Shown here piece after piece: positions 11,582 through 23,969 of a DNA stretch of 64,000 nt. The stretch is taken from positions 271,677-335,676 of the forward strand of contig CH002989.1 of assembly GCA_000149265.1 (NCBI GenBank), written 5' to 3'. The notes under the pieces are model-generated. The model did not search any database, was not told where the DNA came from, and was given only the letters and a program-made list of their open reading frames with translations. The DNA is from Ciona savignyi (taxonomy: Eukaryota; Chordata; Ascidiacea; Phlebobranchia; Cionidae). Position numbers and translations under genes: made by a program. Position 1 is the first letter of the stretch; each line of letters opens with the position of its first letter.

Positions 11582-12813
11582 ATACCCCCTACTTTGCCAC
11601 CTAGTACTATATTTAAAGTTTTCATCGGCTTTTTTAAACCGTAGATATTTATGCTTTGCACCCTAGTACGCTCGTCACATACGATTTAAGATAAAAATTA
11701 CCTTCTATGTAGCCTCCTTTAATAATCTCCATATTCTTGCGTGTTGTAACATTTAATTTAGTCACGTCATTACCTCATTACCTAGAGTGGTGCATTGGCC
11801 GTCGTTATTTAATCACGTGTAGCGCGTCTTGTAACAATGTATTGCAACGAATCTGTGTGGTGGTATTCCTTGCCGCTTATTAATTGTTGCCTCAATTTTT
11901 AAAGTCGAACCGTCGCGTTCAAAATTCTAGTAAAAATGCCACACTAACATAAGGCATAAAGGAAAATTTCCTAATAAATTTGATAACCTAGTTCTATTTC
12001 TCACTAAAACTATAAAAAACTTACTAACTAACCTTATGATCCCTGTCCATACCCCTCAAACTAACCTTATTGCTTTAATGTATATGGAAGTGTTCGGTTA
12101 TTTACTTAAAATAACCACACAAGATTTAGTTTTTTAACCACAAAACCTAAATGTTTATTAGTCGATAATAAAAAAATGCTTAAGAATAATGCAGTATTAA
12201 ACATAAATATCTGCGCAATGTAGGATATGTAACGTATTTTTAACAACCCGACAATTGATTTTCTTGTATCACTGGGTCATTCGTCCAAAGCAGTTTTATG
12301 TTTACCTTGAGAAAGCATTTAATAGGCTAGTTGTACGTGTGCTTTTGGAAAGTTTATTTTGAGCGGATGGGCGGTTTAAGAAGGCGACCTTCTCAGGAAT
12401 GCTGTAGAAATAAAACATACCCACCGTACCTAATAAATGGCGATTAAAGCACTCACGCTCATTTTTAGAATGACGTCATGTTAGAAATGCTAGCTGTATT
12501 AAAAGGGTCCTCATATTTCGTATTGGATCACCAATAAAGATTCGAATTAAGTTACGCAAAAAAAGAATACTACAATAATTGAAGAAGACGATGTTTATTA
12601 AAAGGGTAAAGAGCCACAAATATGCTGAGACAAAAATAATACAACACAGTATTTTTTTATTTTATTTCTTACCTTTCTTATAATTGTATTTATTATATTT
12701 TGCCCGTATCTTGTATCTCCTTAAAGCATTTCTGCTCGGATTCCAATAAACTATAGCGATTTTATGGTTTGTAACATAACTAAAAGATGAAATAGTGTAG
12801 ATATAGTTATAGA
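11582..12813. other. Spacer after lectin gene 1, no gene seen
   Basis: About 1.2 kb of AT-rich sequence. AATAAA at 11973-11978 and 12532-12537 could serve as polyadenylation signals for the lectin gene. I see no other conserved frame or repeat. Confidence 0.4.
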
Positions 12814-14408
12814 AGGCGTTCAACTAATTATTCTCCCCTACCTCTCCAATGCAAACTGACCCTCATAAAAACGCAACCTCAAAACTCAAAACCCTACAAA
12901 ATTGGTTCAAACATTGGGGAATCACCACCATTGCTACTGGCAAAACACTCTATAAGCATGCGCTCCAGTATATACTTTCCGGGAAGTCCTTGGTATCTAC
13001 TAACTCCTCTACTTACTATTTAAACCAACGTTACCCCCATCATACCAAATTTCTTTACCAAGTTTAAACACTCAACGTGTGGTTAAATTTTGGATGGAGT
13101 GCGAACGAAACGCACCTTTATGACTTAATAATTCTTTTTGTGGGGTCAATAATAAATAATAAACCTTCTTACGCATTAAGCACCCAGTTCCGTGGTTTCT
13201 TTTTACTTCTGTTGACAAAATTTTCGATTAATTTTAGTAAATCAAAATTAACATAAATTGCAGTTCGTTTGGTCGGTTCACTTCTTCGAAATTAGGCGGA
13301 TGCACATCATCTGAAAAGCTTCATCTTTCGCAACGCGATGTGTTCGTTTATTTTTAAAGGTGTGAATGTATAAACTGTTCATTAAAGTGTATAGTTTTTA
13401 TTAAATAAGTTTTTTTGATAAGTTCTTCATAGGAAAGATAGTGTTACAAAAAGTTGTGTAAGTGTTACTGCATAGTATTAAGTGGACCACAGGATAATAT
13501 TAATTATTTTCCCCAACCGAAGTTTCTTTTTAGCAGCCATCATATAGCCATTTCCGAACTCAGTGTTTTACAGGGTGATATATTTGATGAAACATAAAAA
13601 TCTAACAAACCTACAAGTAATAAAATATATCTTGCAATTTTCCACGTTGAACCTTAAACTTTTAGTTTATTTTTTAGTTAAACTGATTATATTGTCGGAC
13701 AGGGTGGATGACTGGGTAGGTTAGAAGTCATTATATCCATCCCACATAGCGATTTGTTAAATCGTTTAGGTAAGTCCCGTCGTACACTCGAGTGGTCCGT
13801 AAACGGAACCGATACATATGCGGTCTTAGTGACGAGCCCATGAGTTCCAAACAAGATGCAAGGGCATTCGGCCTTACAAAAAATGAAAATAAAACTTCAC
13901 TGCCATTAACCCCAATTATGCCTTAAATAAAAGTATGCTGGGGTACTTTTTTAAAGTATAATAGTAATTTGGTTATATTCGGCTGAGATTGGTTTTAATA
14001 GGCAGGAGGTGGTTAACACATATACCTTTTTCCGCGAACTTTGTAAACAACATTTGTTGCTTTATTTCGCCGAATGTAACTTGCCCAAAAATGTCATTTT
14101 GACTGAACGCGCCAAACAGATTGTTTTCTATACTAATAGTTGTGCAGTCAGGTTGCATTTAATAAATCTTTCTTAAACAAAAAGTGATTTTAAGGAGATC
14201 AATTGTAAAAAAATCCAATCAAAACCGCGTGGCTTTATTTATAGATCATTGAGGTTTTTGCAAGTTACAGCTTTTTAATTTTTGTATTACTTTATTATTC
14301 AGAAAATTTTGTTAACAGGAGTAAATAGAATAACCACGGAACACGCTGTTCTATGTGTGGCAAGGGGTAGATGGATATTTAACTAAGATAGGGACATAGT
14401 GGTTACAT

Positions 14409-14508
14409 NNNNNNNNNNNNNNNNNNNNNNNNNNNNNNNNNNNNNNNNNNNNNNNNNNNNNNNNNNNNNNNNNNNNNNNNNNNNNNNNNNNNNNNNNNNN
14501 NNNNNNNN
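14409..14508. other. Assembly gap, 100 N
   Basis: Exactly 100 N, the usual placeholder for a gap of unknown size. Sequence to the right restarts at a point equivalent to position 13121, about 1.3 kb before the left edge, so the real gap is likely negative (overlap). Confidence 0.95.
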
Positions 14509-14748
14509 ACTTAATAATTCTTTTTGTGGGGTCAATAATAAATAATATACCTTCTTACGCATTAAGCACCCAGTTCGGTGTTTTCTTTTTACTTCTGTTG
14601 ACACAATTTTCGATTAATTTTAGTAAATCAAAATTAACATAAATTGCAGTTCGTTTGGTCGGTTCACTTCTTCGAAATTAGGCGGATGCACATGTCATCA
14701 TCTGAAAAGCTTCATCTTTCGCGACGCGATGTGTTCGTTTATCTTTAA

Positions 14749-15632
14749 CCCTTAGACGACGACGGTTACATATTTGTAACCCAGATGTGTCCCCGAAAAA
14801 AAATGCACAATTCAGTCGTTTCTTGGGGGATTTTCCTTGTTTTGATATTTTTGGAAAGCATTTGAATAGATCTTTCGAAATAACGCATAAAAACGGGTAA
14901 TCCCTTCCATTTAAAAATTTTGAGTAATATTGCTTCAAACATTTTTCTTCAAAATTTTTGTATCTAGTTTAACTTTTAGAGTAAAATATCGCTTTTTTGG
15001 GTTCTGGGGAGTTAAAATTGTTACACCAGTTGCTGTGAGAATAAAACTAGCAGTAGCCGTCTTTGTTTTCGAGTTTTCCAGTCATTTTCGATTTTTCAAC
15101 GATATATGTAAACATATGTGTACATGTTTTTTTCTAAATACTATTGATATTTATTCATTTTTTCGCCTTTGTTTACTTTGTTTTTCAATTATTATTTGAT
15201 ATTTGGAAGAAATATGGCAACTTTACAACCGATTAGGCTGCCAGCATGATCGAGGCCGACAGTGATTGTGGTGATGAAATGCCATATTTGTCAGTTTTAT
15301 GTGACGTCATCACGCTTAGTTGACGTCATCAAAAAATAAAAGACGTAACTTTGTAGGAAATTTCATTTTGAACAACTTTGTAACACATTACTATGTTTTA
15401 CAAGCTACCAGTAACGAGTAATTAGAGTATAAATTACTAATTATGACGTCATTACAAATACTACAACCGTCATCGAAAAAATAAAAATACCCAATTTGTA
15501 GAAAATTATATACTGGACAACTTTGTAATAGATTGTTTTTCCCTAAGTCCAACAGTATTCGCAGCAAACAAGGTCAAAGCAACCTTACTCAAAAGTGCCA
15601 AAAACTGCAAAAGTTCCGTCGTCGTCAAAGGG
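14749..15632. mobile_element. Non-autonomous TTAA element (piggyBac-like), 884 bp
   Basis: Ends are CCCTTAGACGACGACGG and CCGTCGTCGTCAAAGGG, a 17-base inverted repeat with one mismatch. TTAA sits at 14745-14748 and 15633-15636. The overlapping copy at 13354-13357 and the duplication mate near 5970 are empty sites with a single TTAA, proving the insertion boundaries. Three TGACGTCA palindromes lie inside (15302, 15321, 15443). Short frames inside are not recognised as transposase. Confidence 0.9.
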
Positions 15633-17168
15633 TTAAAGGTGTGAATGTATAAACTGTTCATTAAAGTGTATAGTTTTTATTAAATAAGTTTTTTTGATAA
15701 GTTCTTCATAGGAAAGATAGTGTTACAAAAGTTGTCATCATATAGCCATTTTCCGTCTCAGTGTTTTACAGGGTGATATATTCGATGAAACATAAAAATC
15801 TAACAAACCTCCGAGAAATAAAATATATGTTGCAATTTTCCACGTTGAACCTTAAACTTTTAGTTTATTTTTTAGTTAAACTGATTATATTGTCGGAAAG
15901 GGTGGATGACTGGGTAGGTTAGAAGTCATTATATCCATCCCACACGCGATTTGTTAAATCGTTTAGGTAAGTCCCGTCGTACACTCGAGTGGTCCGTAAA
16001 CGGAACCGATACATATGCGGTCTTAGTGACGAGCCCATGAGTTCCAAACAAGATGCAAGGGCATTCGTCCTTACAAAAAATGAAAATAAAACTTCACTGC
16101 CATTAACCCCAATTATGCCTTAAATAAAAGTATGCTGGGGTACTTTTTTAAAGTATAATAGTAATTTGGTTATATTCGGCTGAGATTGGTTTTAATAGGC
16201 AGGTGGTTAACACATATACCTTTTTCCGCGAACTTTGTAAACAACATTTGTTGCTTTATTTCGCCGAATGTAACTTGCCCAAAAATGTCATTTTGACTGA
16301 ACGCGCCAAACAGATTGTTTTCTATACTAATAGTTGTGCAGTCAGGTTGCATTTAATAAATCTTTCTTAAACAAAAAGTGATTTTAAGGAGATCAATTGT
16401 AAAAAAAATCCAATCAAAACCGCGTGGCTTTATTTATAGATCATTGAGGTTTTTGCAAGTTACAGCTTTTTAATTTTTGTATTACTTTATTATTCAGAAA
16501 ATTTTGTTAACAGGAGAAAATAGAATAACCACGGAACACGCTGTTCTATGTGTGGGAGGTTAGATGGATATTTAACTAAGATAAGGACGTAATGGTTACA
16601 TAAGGACACATCATTTTCAAACCAGGTTTACAGATTTGGTATTTTTAGGGTGCAGTTCAGACCTATGCCTTATCATGTCTCCCCGGGAAATGTATCCTAT
16701 AACAAATGCCTATAGACAGCACTTCCTACGTGGAGTTCAGCATACCTATGTTGCCATGTCATTTTTTACGATTATTTTTGCCCTGGAAAATTTTGAACCC
16801 ATGACGGGCTCGTCACTAAGGACAATATTTTGAATAATTGGTATATGTATCGGTCGCGTTAATAATTCCGTGACATGGCCGGACCATGTGGTTTGCGTGT
16901 CCTATTCCGGGTATGACACTGTCAGGTCATTAGCCAACGCCCATGTGATGAAAAAAATGTACTTCTAATATGTGCGGTCGTGTGGCTGGATAGTTAAATC
17001 GACTGATAATAAATTATATACAAAAAAATCTCTGCAACAATCTTATCATGCGTTCGTAATCGTAATCGGGCCCATTTTATACCGTGCGGATGCATTGCCG
17101 ACGGTTAATATATACGAATTTCGGTGTAGAAATGTACCAAGGCTCTCTTGTAGGCGGAGTGTTATATA

Positions 17169-17318
17169 CAGTGATGGGATTCAAGAGTTTCGCATAGGTT
17201 CGGTCAAACCCGTTCTTGGAACGTCGGTATAATAGACATAAGACCTTTTAGGAAACCTGTTATTAGTAAGTATGATGCAAAAGAGAAACTGTTCTTAAAA
17301 TTTTGAATCCCATCACTG
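17169..17318. mobile_element. Short hAT-like MITE, second copy, 150 bp
   Basis: Starts CAGTGATGGGATTC, ends GAATCCCATCACTG, with a perfect 8-base duplication GTTATATA at 17161-17168 and 17319-17326. It carries an internal deletion relative to 8632-8806. Both copies sit at the same place upstream of their lectin gene, so they derive from one insertion before the duplication. Confidence 0.88.
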
Positions 17319-17430
17319 GTTATATACATTTGTCATACAGGGGTCGCAATCGGAATTTAGAGAACCCGTGATCTACATTGTTATCATTTCATCATCTTGT
17401 GTTTGTATAGATCATTTTCCACTTTCAAAG

Positions 17431-20176
17431 ATGATCATGAAATATGTCGTTATGTTGTTTATTGCGTGTGGCCTAGACATTGTTGTATCAGGTGAAGATT
17501 TTTATTTGATTTTTATTTTGTCGCTTCTGAACCCTTTAACATTTCAGAGCTGCCAACCTTACAGAAAGGAACCACCGAGCTAAGTGTCGTGTCGTATTCT
17601 CCGAAGAAAAATGCATTCGTCCCATACAAGTTATGCTTGAACTCGGTACCATTTTCTGTCAGCGCAACAGTAAGAACCCAAGATCCATCTTTGCCACACA
17701 AATTCAAGTTGACAGTGATCAAAGAATTTTCCCATGGGTTTAACGTTGAACTAGAACGAACAGACCAGTCTACAGGCTGGCAAGAGGATTTGTTTGTGGA
17801 TTGGCAGTTTTATTCAGGTTAGTGAAGTTTAATGAAAGATAAACATTTACGTGATGGTTAATATTGTGCACAAAAGAGCCCACTTATAGTATGAATCCAT
17901 GCAGTCCGCTCGATTTACCTCAACGCATACAAACTGTAGAGTCAAGTATTTGTTTCATATTCTGGGGATCTATAGACTCTACTGCTAACAAGGGTAAAAG
18001 GAAAGATTGCTAAGTTGTTCCGACACAGCACGTGGGTTTTAAAGACTACAACAAACGTTACCAAATTCTTGGCGGGAAGCCCACCTTACACTGGCTCTAA
18101 CCTGAAGTAATTATTAGAAAACATAAGTTTTTTATTTTAGTAATGTTTCAACAACAGCAACAGAACGGAACGCAACAATTTAAGGCAAAGCATACAAATT
18201 TTACACAAATAGCTGATATCCTTAACCCAATCCACACAAACCCTTTAAACTTCTCATCCCATAGGATTTGCACACCACTGCCCTTCCCCCACGAACACGC
18301 AAAACAAATTTAAAATAATGGGTTAAGATCATGAAATAGGAAAGATGTTCATTATTATAAATGCAAGATACTTTTTGTTTTTTTTTTCGTTTACTATAAC
18401 CAACATTTTAAAATATGGAAGCAATACCAATTTCAGACTTCAGTTTCATGCCCAAGTCCTAACAAACACAAAAACTGGATTCATGATGCTGTATGACATC
18501 CGTAAAATCATGATATGGATTTTAAAATATTACCTAACTCGAATCGAATGTGTCTAAGTTCCATCTTGATGCGGAAAAGCAAGGGGCATTCACCCGGTTC
18601 AGGTTATGCTTTAAAATCCGAACCGTTTTACGTCAAAGTAACAGTTAGGATCAGGATCTATCTCTGTCTTACAAAGCGACTGTGGTCGAATGTTTTACTA
18701 ACGTCATCTTGTGTCTTGCTCAACTGGAGAGAACCGACCAGTCTGTAGGATGGCAAGCGGATATCATTGAAGATTGGTTGATTTACTCTTGTTAGTGAAG
18801 TTTTGCCTTACATTACCCATTCAACTAAAAATGGCGCAAACAACATATAGGAGGCGTTCAACCAATTATTCTCATCATCTCTCCAATGCAAACTGTCCTC
18901 AAAATGGGCTGTCTCTCAAAACTGTCATAGACAGTCTTAGATTTTTTACAACTTAAAATTGAAGTTTGGATCTGCAACCTAAACTCAAAACTTTTACTTA
19001 AAAATGTTGAGCTTATATCCAACCGAACATTGGCAACTCTTTCCCATCAAAACAAAGAAAATGCACATTTAACACCTTTATTTCACTAAGCTCTGTTCAA
19101 CTCTTATAAAACTGCACAGCTTTAAGAGAAACATGGCGCGAAGCTTAGGTCATGCTCTTAGCAACCGCGCATAGAAATGGAGGTTATCTTATTTTGACTC
19201 AGCATAATACTCATTTAAACACCATGACTAAGGGACCACACATGCGTCTAACAAAAACAAAGCACACGACATAAAATCGTACACGAAATTTTAAAGGGTA
19301 ACGTATTTCCCAATTCCTTATTGACAGGTGGAAATGGTATTCTACTGAATGGACAATACGTGTGGATGCCTGACCCAATCACGCCTCAATCACAGACTCT
19401 AGCTCAAGCTAAAGCATCATGTACAGCATTAGGTGCATCTTTACTTGACATCATGGATAAGACAACGTATGACAAAGTTTACAACTACTTCCTCACTACC
19501 ACACTTGGAACTGGATCAAACTCAAATATCTGGCTTGCGATGAGCTTCAACCCAACGGTTTGTACAAACACTTTATTTATACACAAGCAGAATTTTAAGG
19601 CTTATAAAACGAACCTAAACAAGATATCTGCGAATTTGCTAAATACATTTAAAAAACTAAAAAGTAAGCATTAAATTATATATTTATAACCTTAATGTAT
19701 GACGGTATAATACCACTTACATGCCTGACCAATCATAAAACAACACCGCTAAAGTGCAGAACTGCCATCCAGTAAAGCACATGACTGACACATTTACGTT
19801 TTTTTATAATAATCAACAGTGATATATGACATATTTTAATACAGCGAACCAAACAAACTTGTCAACCCTCCTGGACACACAACTTAACATTTATTTATCA
19901 CATTATGTCACCAATTTTCTACAGACTATGACACCGACTATGACATTTATCACATTATGTTACCAATTTTCTACAGACTATGACACCGATCTCCAGTTTC
20001 GGACAACCAGCTTATATCCGGCGATTGGTACCCTGGTTACCCAATTAGCGTATCCACCTACACCCGCGATGTTGTTGCAAGTTCAATACGTCCCTTCAAG
20101 CACATTCATCGGACTTTGGAGTCACCCACCCGACCAAGCGCAGTCCACATTCAACCTTTGCGTAAAGTCTCTCTAA
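17431..20176 (+). CDS. Secreted lectin-like protein 2, 4 exons, reshaped last exon
   Basis: Exons are 17431-17491, 17548-17817, 19328-19557 and 19925-20176, total 270 residues. Exons 1-3 have the same lengths (61, 270, 230) and phases as gene 1 and encode the same signal peptide, H-type-like domain and first half of the C-type-lectin-like domain (AQAKASC..LGASLLDI, NIWLAM). The last intron-exon junction is duplicated (copies end at 19924 and 19976, 52 bases apart). Using the first acceptor, exon 4 stays open only because two later single-base insertions bring the frame back before AMLLQVQY. The WYPGYP segment is therefore replaced by unrelated residues. The end, FIGLW..LCVKSL, matches gene 1. 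Use of the second acceptor would meet a stop after about 25 codons. AATAAA at 20248-20253 is a plausible polyadenylation signal. Confidence 0.65.
18565..18795 (+). pseudogene. Decayed exon 2 copy in intron 2 of lectin gene 2
   Basis: Equivalent to 10050-10275, with the same broken alignment to exon 2 and the same TTAGTGAAG donor-like end. It differs by a few substitutions, such as GAGAACCGACCAGTCTG nearer to the functional ACAGACCAGTCTA. It contains in-frame stops. Confidence 0.72.
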
Positions 20177-21715
20177 ATAATATTGTACAAAATTATGGTG
20201 AAGTATTAAATATGATAAAAACAATTATAAAAAGAGTATTTTCTTTAAATAAAATGTAGTAAATTCGCGGTTTGTCATTGCCCATTTTGTACTTCATGTT
20301 GTTCTTATAACTAATTTTGTATACAGCAATAGGCGATGATGGTTTCGAATAATCTGAAGTAAATCCACAAATCGTCATTGTTTATGAATACGTCGTGTTT
20401 TCATTATCACTTACTCCCCCTTTATACATTATGTTAAGTGATGGCCCCTTGTAAGGTGGCTCTTACAAGTAGTTTTAAAGATCATAACTGCAATCAAGTT
20501 ACATTACGTCATCAAAGGTATCGACCCAAGAAGAATTGATCCTGCTTTGCCGTGGTCATCGTAACCGTTTTATTTGTAGTCACTGTGTCTTTTGCTGTGT
20601 TTAATTATATATATCGGTGAATAAAATCAACCGTGACGGATTACGCATTATCGGAGTCATATTGGACTCTTAGCTGATGAAGGTATCGTCTGACAAGATT
20701 TAGCGCCAAGCATAGGCAACAAGTATATACTTGTTTCTACGAACCCCTACAAAAATATACGATTATTTTTGTCTTTGAATATATTTTCGCTTTTAATTCG
20801 ATTGTAGAACGATTTTTTATTGCGTAACTTAATTCCAAAATCAATAAGAGATATGAGGACCGTTGCGAAACAGTTAGGCTTTATGTCGAAACATTTCTAA
20901 CTTTACGCCACCTTGAATATTTTTCATGTACAAGTTATCCAATAGCAACTGCCATGACAGTACCGACCGAATTAAGTAATTACAACCAGCGTCAGCGTTT
21001 TATTCATTATCTATCAAGTACGCTGGATCTTTCCAAAGTTTTGCAACTGATCTTTTCATACAAGTTGTTGGTATACCCAACGTGCATGATTATTATTAAT
21101 ATTAAATCATGGTCAATTGAGATTTCAATAATAAAAACAAACAAGCATACGATAGAGACGTTTGTACTGTTTTAGTTAGTCCATTATTAGTCAAGAATTA
21201 TAAGGCGACGTCTGCTAAGTACCTTGCCTAAAGACACAGACGACATTCAGTCAACTTCGATTCAATAAACATTTGACTGCAGTATCTAAAAAAAATAAAT
21301 CTAATATGCAACACAAATATTCACAAAGACCCGACTGTGGGTATAATATGACAATTACCCGTGGTATAACGTAGTTGTCACACGTAGGAGTATTGTAATA
21401 ACATGTATTAGACCGGGAAAATATATTGTTTGTACCTGGTCAGCACACAGTACTTCTCCTACTAGGTTGTAGTAAAGACTCCAATAAACTACAACAAGCT
21501 GGTAATTAGCATAGTTTTTATCCCGCTTTTAAGAATATTGCATAATGAGGTTTAGGTTTAGTAACCTATTTACGTACAAGGGTACTTCTTTAATTTTTCA
21601 TTAAATGTGGTTGTTACTCTCTAGTTTTAATTATAATTTGTGTTTTTCTAAGTCATGCTAAACATCTTTAACTTTCTAAAAATCTCGGATTCGAAAGGAA
21701 CCCATAATTAATTTA
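20177..21715. other. Spacer with no gene seen
   Basis: About 1.5 kb, AT-rich. The 73-codon frame at 20954-21175 has no recognisable features and ordinary AT-rich composition, so I do not call it. Confidence 0.4.
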
Positions 21716-22007
21716 GTCCGGCCCGTTGGTCTAACGGTTAAGTGCGTCGCCTTTCAATCGAAAGGTTGAAGGTGCGAAACTGGTCGCTAGCTCAGTCGGC
21801 TGTGTCCTTGGGCAAGGCATTTTACGGACATTGCTTGAACCCATTGGATTAATGGGTTCTACCAAATTGAAGGAACGTGTCTATCATATACACACCGCAA
21901 TAGCTCCGGTAACCCGACGATGGACGCGAGGTGATCTGACGATTGCCCGTGTGTTAGCCTAACCCCCTTGGTTTTCCCATCTACGGGGATAAAGATGAAT
22001 ATCCTAT
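21716..22007 (+). mobile_element. tRNA-derived SINE, near full length
   Basis: The head reads GTCCGGCCCGTTGGTCTAAC with a tRNA-like A box (TTGGTCTAACGGTTAAG) and a weak B box about 40 bases on (AGGTTGAAGGTGCGAAAC). The body carries GTGTCCTTGGGCAAGGC, the ACCAAATTGAAGGAACGTGT region and GAGGTGATCTGACGATTGCC, and the tail ends at ATCCTAT. Full or partial copies lie at 31147-31447, 44311-44395, 53665-53935, 60757-61058 and 61305-61450. Confidence 0.85.
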
Positions 22008-22539
22008 ACTAACAGGTGCAAATCCCGGTGAAAATAGCTATATTTGGTTGTGTCACCTCGAAATAGAATGTATGACTGATAACCTTCCTATCACGCGTAA
22101 AACCTTTCATAGCCGTGTTAGGTCAAGCTAAGCAGACATTAGTTCAAATCGGAGACGATTTGTAGCATTTTCATCTTAATCTAGCAATTGTTAAGATCTT
22201 GATAGCACTTAACAAAAAGCTTCACAAAAGACTACAACATCCGGTTTCCAAGAACAGCGGATATCGCGACAAAAGCGTATACAAATAGATTAAAAAAAAA
22301 AGAGAAAATAAAGATTCCATTAAAGAGGTTTCAAATTAGCCAGAAAACTCTTCGACAAGTCGTTATATGCGACATGTGGCGACTTGTGCAATACTTCTAA
22401 ATCGCCAACTTTACTAGTTATCTTGACCTCAATACTCTACAAAGACGGGTAATTCCGATTGGAAAATATTAAAATTTGTATGCGAGCAAATAACTGCCAC
22501 ATGACGATTCAGTTAAAATACTGCCAAAAAATCGCTTCC

Positions 22540-22700
22540 CAACAATACTGCACTTATCTGAAGCCCAAACACACCACTTGAAGGTGTACGATTCTTAGAG
22601 ATATTCCCAGTGTTATTCGACAAAACAGTCTCTTAAATGTATTAACAAGATCTCAACAGCGTAGCGGATACTTAGCATATTCCAAGTCTGATCAAATTAC
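22540..22700 (+). repeat. Dispersed repeat shared with 30405-30565
   Basis: Both places share CAACAATACTGCACTTA, GCCACTTGAAG (or CACCACTTGAAG), CAGTCTCTTAAATGTATT and CAGCGTAGCGGA in the same order. No frame is conserved. The remainder of 22008-22714 shows nothing else I can support. Confidence 0.6.
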
Positions 22701-22714
22701 CGAATGCTCTAAGT

Positions 22715-23720
22715 CTAAAAGATAATACTTTTTAATTCAATGGGAAGCTAATCAAATTTAAAAAAAACATACATTTTCTATACTACTATAGGTTCCTGTA
22801 AATAAGCATATTCTTTTAGTTTTTACACGATATGTAGGCATAACCCAAGTTTAACATTGTAAATCACTGTAATGTTTGTTTGTAAGTTATGAATAATATA
22901 TAATTCCAATGTATAACCGACATTACAACACAACAATTATGTTGTAATTGTTATTTAAGCGCAATATTTGTTCTTCGTTATAACTGCATCGCTGCAGTAG
23001 ATCCATGATTTAATTCTTATACTAACACAGTGCAAAAGCATGAGTAAGATGTTGGATACGAGATTACTGGGCGATTACCCACGTGATAATCCCGCTTGGC
23101 TTTTCCATTCACCATGATAAAACATGATTATCCCAGACCAGCGTGGTCCAATTGCAGGCCAGGAAATGTTGCCCTACCTTATTTTACCTTATTCCTACTT
23201 AAATAATTCCTCGACAGACTTAAAATACATGTTAATCTTCGTAATCGGTATATATTTTTGCACCATGTATAGGCTAAATAATTTGCATCTCATATTAATT
23301 AACAGTACTCGTTGTTTTTGTGTTACTGATTTTCATGAATTCTTTATCGAACAAGATGTCATAATATTCGTGTCGATGACGTATCCAATGAAACTTCAGC
23401 TAGCTAAATTTCTTGCGTTTTCACAGTATCTCGACGTGGGCTTTGGACATCTTCTGTTGATTGTGTAGAACAACATCGAGAGATCAGGCTGAAAAGAAGT
23501 ACAAGATGCTGTAACCAGATGGCAGGCACGAGCTCAAAGTAGTCTGACGATTGTCATTTATTCATCCACAGGGTTAAACATGAGTAAAATAATCGTCATA
23601 ATATTTCGTCAGCATTTTTGGGTATAAATATAAATTTAATTACTGTGAGCTTAAACGAACCATTAGATTGCGAAATATTTAGTATCCACTAAAACCACCA
23701 TGGTGTTTATTTTCGTGTGT
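22715..23720. repeat. Dispersed repeat blocks A and B side by side
   Basis: 22715-23205 matches 3649-4140 and 23386-23720 matches 1-310. A 114-codon frame (23124-23468) crosses both blocks but is not open in the other copies, so it is not a gene. From 23721 to 23969 I see nothing but AT-rich 3' flank of the transporter gene. Confidence 0.75.
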
Positions 23721-23969
23721 TTTCGATGGCCCTGATGAAGGTCTAAAAACTCTAAATTGTGCTAAATTTATATAATATCTTGCTCATCAACTTATTTAGG
23801 ATAACAGTTGTGTAGCAAATAGTTTACGCTACTGATACATAAGCCAATTGTATATACAAAAACGGCCTTGTTGACCATCCCCATATGTTTTTTAATCCTT
23901 ACCGCGTGTATAATATTTTACTTTTTCTATCCTCGGTAACACAAATTTGTCAAATGAAAGAAAACCGAA

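Larger units (their letters stand above)
12814..20176 (+). repeat. Segmental duplication unit 2 (lectin gene 2)
   Basis: Mate of 5186-11581. Part of this unit is itself present twice around the gap: 13121-14408 is repeated as 14509-16600. The repeat is nearly identical except for the 884-base TTAA element and small deletions such as the one at about 15735. That pattern fits two alleles kept in tandem by the assembler rather than a true triplication. Confidence 0.8.

Noticed and set aside
13973..14158. 61-codon minus-strand frame repeated at 16170-16352
   Set aside because: The repeat is due to the duplicated gap edges. The true paralogous sequence near 7705-7880 has an early stop, so coding is not conserved.
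21716..21780. Functional tRNA gene
   Set aside because: A and B boxes are present but no complete cloverleaf can be drawn, and the sequence continues into a repeated SINE body.
23124..23468. 114-codon open frame
   Set aside because: It spans dispersed blocks A and B, which are not open in their other copies at 4060-4140 and 1-60.
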